Shown: positions 4,455 to 5,455 of the stretch, in pieces
How the letters are laid out: each line of letters begins with the position of its first letter
How positions within the stretch are numbered: the stretch's first letter is position 1
NCBI GenBank assembly: GCA_021817915.1
Contig: JAKAFV010000036.1
Span: forward strand, 1-5,455
Direction of reading: 5' to 3'
Origin: a bacterium
GTDB taxonomy: Bacteria; Patescibacteriota; Minisyncoccia; UBA6257; UBA9933
DNA: 5,455 bases
Position numbers and translations under genes: made by a program
The notes under the pieces: model-generated
The model's input: the letters and a program-made list of their open reading frames with translations, nothing else
Database searches by the model: none
Told to the model about the DNA's origin: nothing

Positions 4455-5219
4455 CTCATATTGGGCCTCCTTCCTTCCCTGGCCTGGCTTATTTTTTTTC
4501 TTAAAGAAGACGTCCATCCAGAACCGAAAAAGATAATTTTTAAAGTTTTTATTTCGGGGTTTTTTATAACCTTCATAGTAATCGCCATCCAATTTTTATT
4601 CCAAGATATTTTCAATTCTTATAAAATAGCCGACGGCAATCCTTTTTCGCTTTTTTCTTTCGCTTTAATTGAAGAAGTTTTGAAATTTGTTGCCGTTTAT
4701 TTTGTGGTAAGAAAATGCAGATTTTTCGATGAACCCGTTGATGCGATGATTTACATGATTGTCGCCGCGCTCGGCTTCGCGATGCTGGAAAATCTGGCGA
4801 TAATGTTCAGCGTTACCCAAATTTCTGAAGCGTTTGGAGTGATTACCGTCCGTTTTGTCGGCGCCACGCTTCTTCACGCGCTAAGTTCGGCAATTGTCGG
4901 TTATTGGTGGGCAAAAGGATTGATAGCAATTCAAAAAAAACGGGGCCTAAACTTGCCATCGGAGCAAAGCGGGCGAATCACGCTTAAATCTATAAATAAA
5001 TCTGAACCGCGGTCGCTTTGCGATTATCCGGAAAATATAAACACTTTTCCTGTTTGGAACCGCATTGCCATCGGAATCGCCATTTCCGCTATCTTGCACA
5101 CTTTTTTCAATTATCTTATAATATCATTTGAAGACGCCGTAGTTTATCCCGTAATATTCCTGACAATTGTGGCGATGTTCATTTTTTGGGATTTTGAAAG
5201 AATTAAAATTAATAAATAA
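4416..5219 (+). CDS. PrsW-family (M82) intramembrane metalloprotease homologue
   Basis: A 267-residue multi-pass membrane protein with about seven hydrophobic segments (near 8-29, 42-66, 77-98, 107-133, 141-170, 214-237 and 241-259). PrsW-type motifs are in order: KEDVHPEPKK (30-39) after helix 1; the EExxK motif E86-E87-K90; D109 followed by GFAMLEN (120-126) with E125 and N126; H154 with S157-S158 and G162; and H228 with N232 (HTFFN). These are the conserved acidic and His positions of the PrsW/CPBP protease superfamily, so it is probably active. PrsW in Bacillus cleaves an anti-sigma factor; no sigma/anti-sigma pair is visible here, so the substrate is unknown. Oddities: residues 1-14 (MPYLLSLIPYTLFL) are encoded by the CTTANNN array, and residues about 178-208 form a hydrophilic insertion containing a DNA hairpin. 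TTG at 4461 (giving MGLLPSLAWL) is an alternative ancestral start. The ATG lies 5 bases after the preceding stop. Confidence 0.85.
   Translation: MPYLLSLIPYTLFLILGLLPSLAWLIFFLKEDVHPEPKKIIFKVFISGFFITFIVIAIQFLFQDIFNSYKIADGNPFSLFSFALIEEVLKFVAVYFVVRKCRFFDEPVDAMIYMIVAALGFAMLENLAIMFSVTQISEAFGVITVRFVGATLLHALSSAIVGYWWAKGLIAIQKKRGLNLPSEQSGRITLKSINKSEPRSLCDYPENINTFPVWNRIAIGIAISAILHTFFNYLIISFEDAVVYPVIFLTIVAMFIFWDFERIKINK
4960..5030. repeat. Imperfect palindrome inside the PrsW gene loop
   Basis: GCAAAGCG (4964-4971) pairs perfectly with CGCTTTGC (5014-5021). An outer CGGA (4960-4963) pairs with TCCG (5027-5030), with a 5-base bulge on the 3' side. It is translated in frame as part of the polar loop NLPSEQSGRITLK...CDYPENIN between two membrane segments. 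An in-frame palindrome within a loop recalls Rickettsia palindromic elements in layout only; no sequence relation is claimed. Confidence 0.5.
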
Positions 5220-5227
5220 TTAAAGCC

Positions 5228-5455
5228 ATGGACGACGAAACAAAAATATTTTTCGAAAAATTAACGGGCGCGAACGGCAACGGCGAAGATTTTGACTCTG
5301 AAGAAAAAGAAGCTGAAAGACCAGCGCCGAAAAGAAACGGCAGATTCTCCAAAAAGAAAACTGAAGCGATTACCGAAGAATCGGCCGAAGAACCGAAGAT
5401 TCTAACCGAAGAAAATCCGCTTAACGAGCTTGACGAACTTTTTGACGAAGCCGAA
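5228..5455 (+). CDS. Partial gene, charged N-terminal region; possibly Hsp20-type chaperone
   Basis: An open frame from ATG 5228 runs 76 codons to the window edge with no stop, 8 bases after the PrsW homologue, so it is probably co-transcribed. The visible part starts MDDETKIFFEKLTG and becomes low-complexity, rich in Glu, Lys and Asp (EEKEAERPAPKRNGRFSKKK, then EESAEEPK), with an acidic end NELDELFDEAE; it is predicted disordered and cytosolic. No catalytic motif is present. Parcubacteria small heat-shock proteins can start with an FFEKLT segment and an acidic tail before the alpha-crystallin domain, so Hsp20 is my best guess. This rests on memory of the pattern, and the diagnostic domain would lie outside the window. 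Confidence 0.6.
   Translation, partial: MDDETKIFFEKLTGANGNGEDFDSEEKEAERPAPKRNGRFSKKKTEAITEESAEEPKILTEENPLNELDELFDEAE

Overview
This window looks like part of a Candidate Phyla Radiation (Patescibacteria, probably Parcubacteria-type) genome. That is an inference. It rests on moderate GC, genes packed on one strand, start codons without recognisable Shine-Dalgarno sequences, a free-standing S23/four-helix-bundle gene, a short valyl-tRNA synthetase, and a membrane protein with the C-x-DGIQNQxExGVDCGG-x-C-x-x-C motif. The genetic code appears standard. All real genes are on the + strand.

Layout: (1) 50-1114 is a single-pass, outward-facing envelope protein with a Cys-rich motif just after the membrane anchor and a C-terminal peptidoglycan-binding domain. 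(2) 1115-1236 is an AT-rich spacer made almost entirely of one long imperfect hairpin. (3) 1237-4014 is valS. It carries a complete, catalytically intact-looking histidine phosphatase (phosphoglycerate-mutase-like) domain spliced in frame between the two CxxC halves of a zinc ribbon, and it lacks the usual C-terminal coiled-coil arm. (4) 4063-4410 is a four-helix-bundle (S23/IVP) gene bracketed by inverted heptanucleotide arrays. (5) 4416-5219 is a PrsW-like multi-pass intramembrane protease whose first codons are written by one of those arrays. (6) 5228 to the window end is the charged N-terminus of a gene that runs off the edge, possibly a small heat-shock protein.

Two signals stand out. 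The first is the ValRS-phosphatase chimera. The second is a set of short degenerate tandem arrays, most with an exact 7-base period. Each has its own fixed core (CTCA, ATAC, CTTA/TAAG, A...ACA), and they lie both between genes and in frame inside valS. A pair of these arrays in opposite orientation encloses the four-helix-bundle ORF. That reproduces the layout of 23S rRNA intervening sequences (an S23 ORF in the loop of a stem), but here between two protein genes.

The genes do not form an obvious single pathway. valS is housekeeping, while the first gene and the PrsW homologue are envelope-related. The tight spacing from valS to the last gene (48, 5 and 8 bases) suggests co-transcription.
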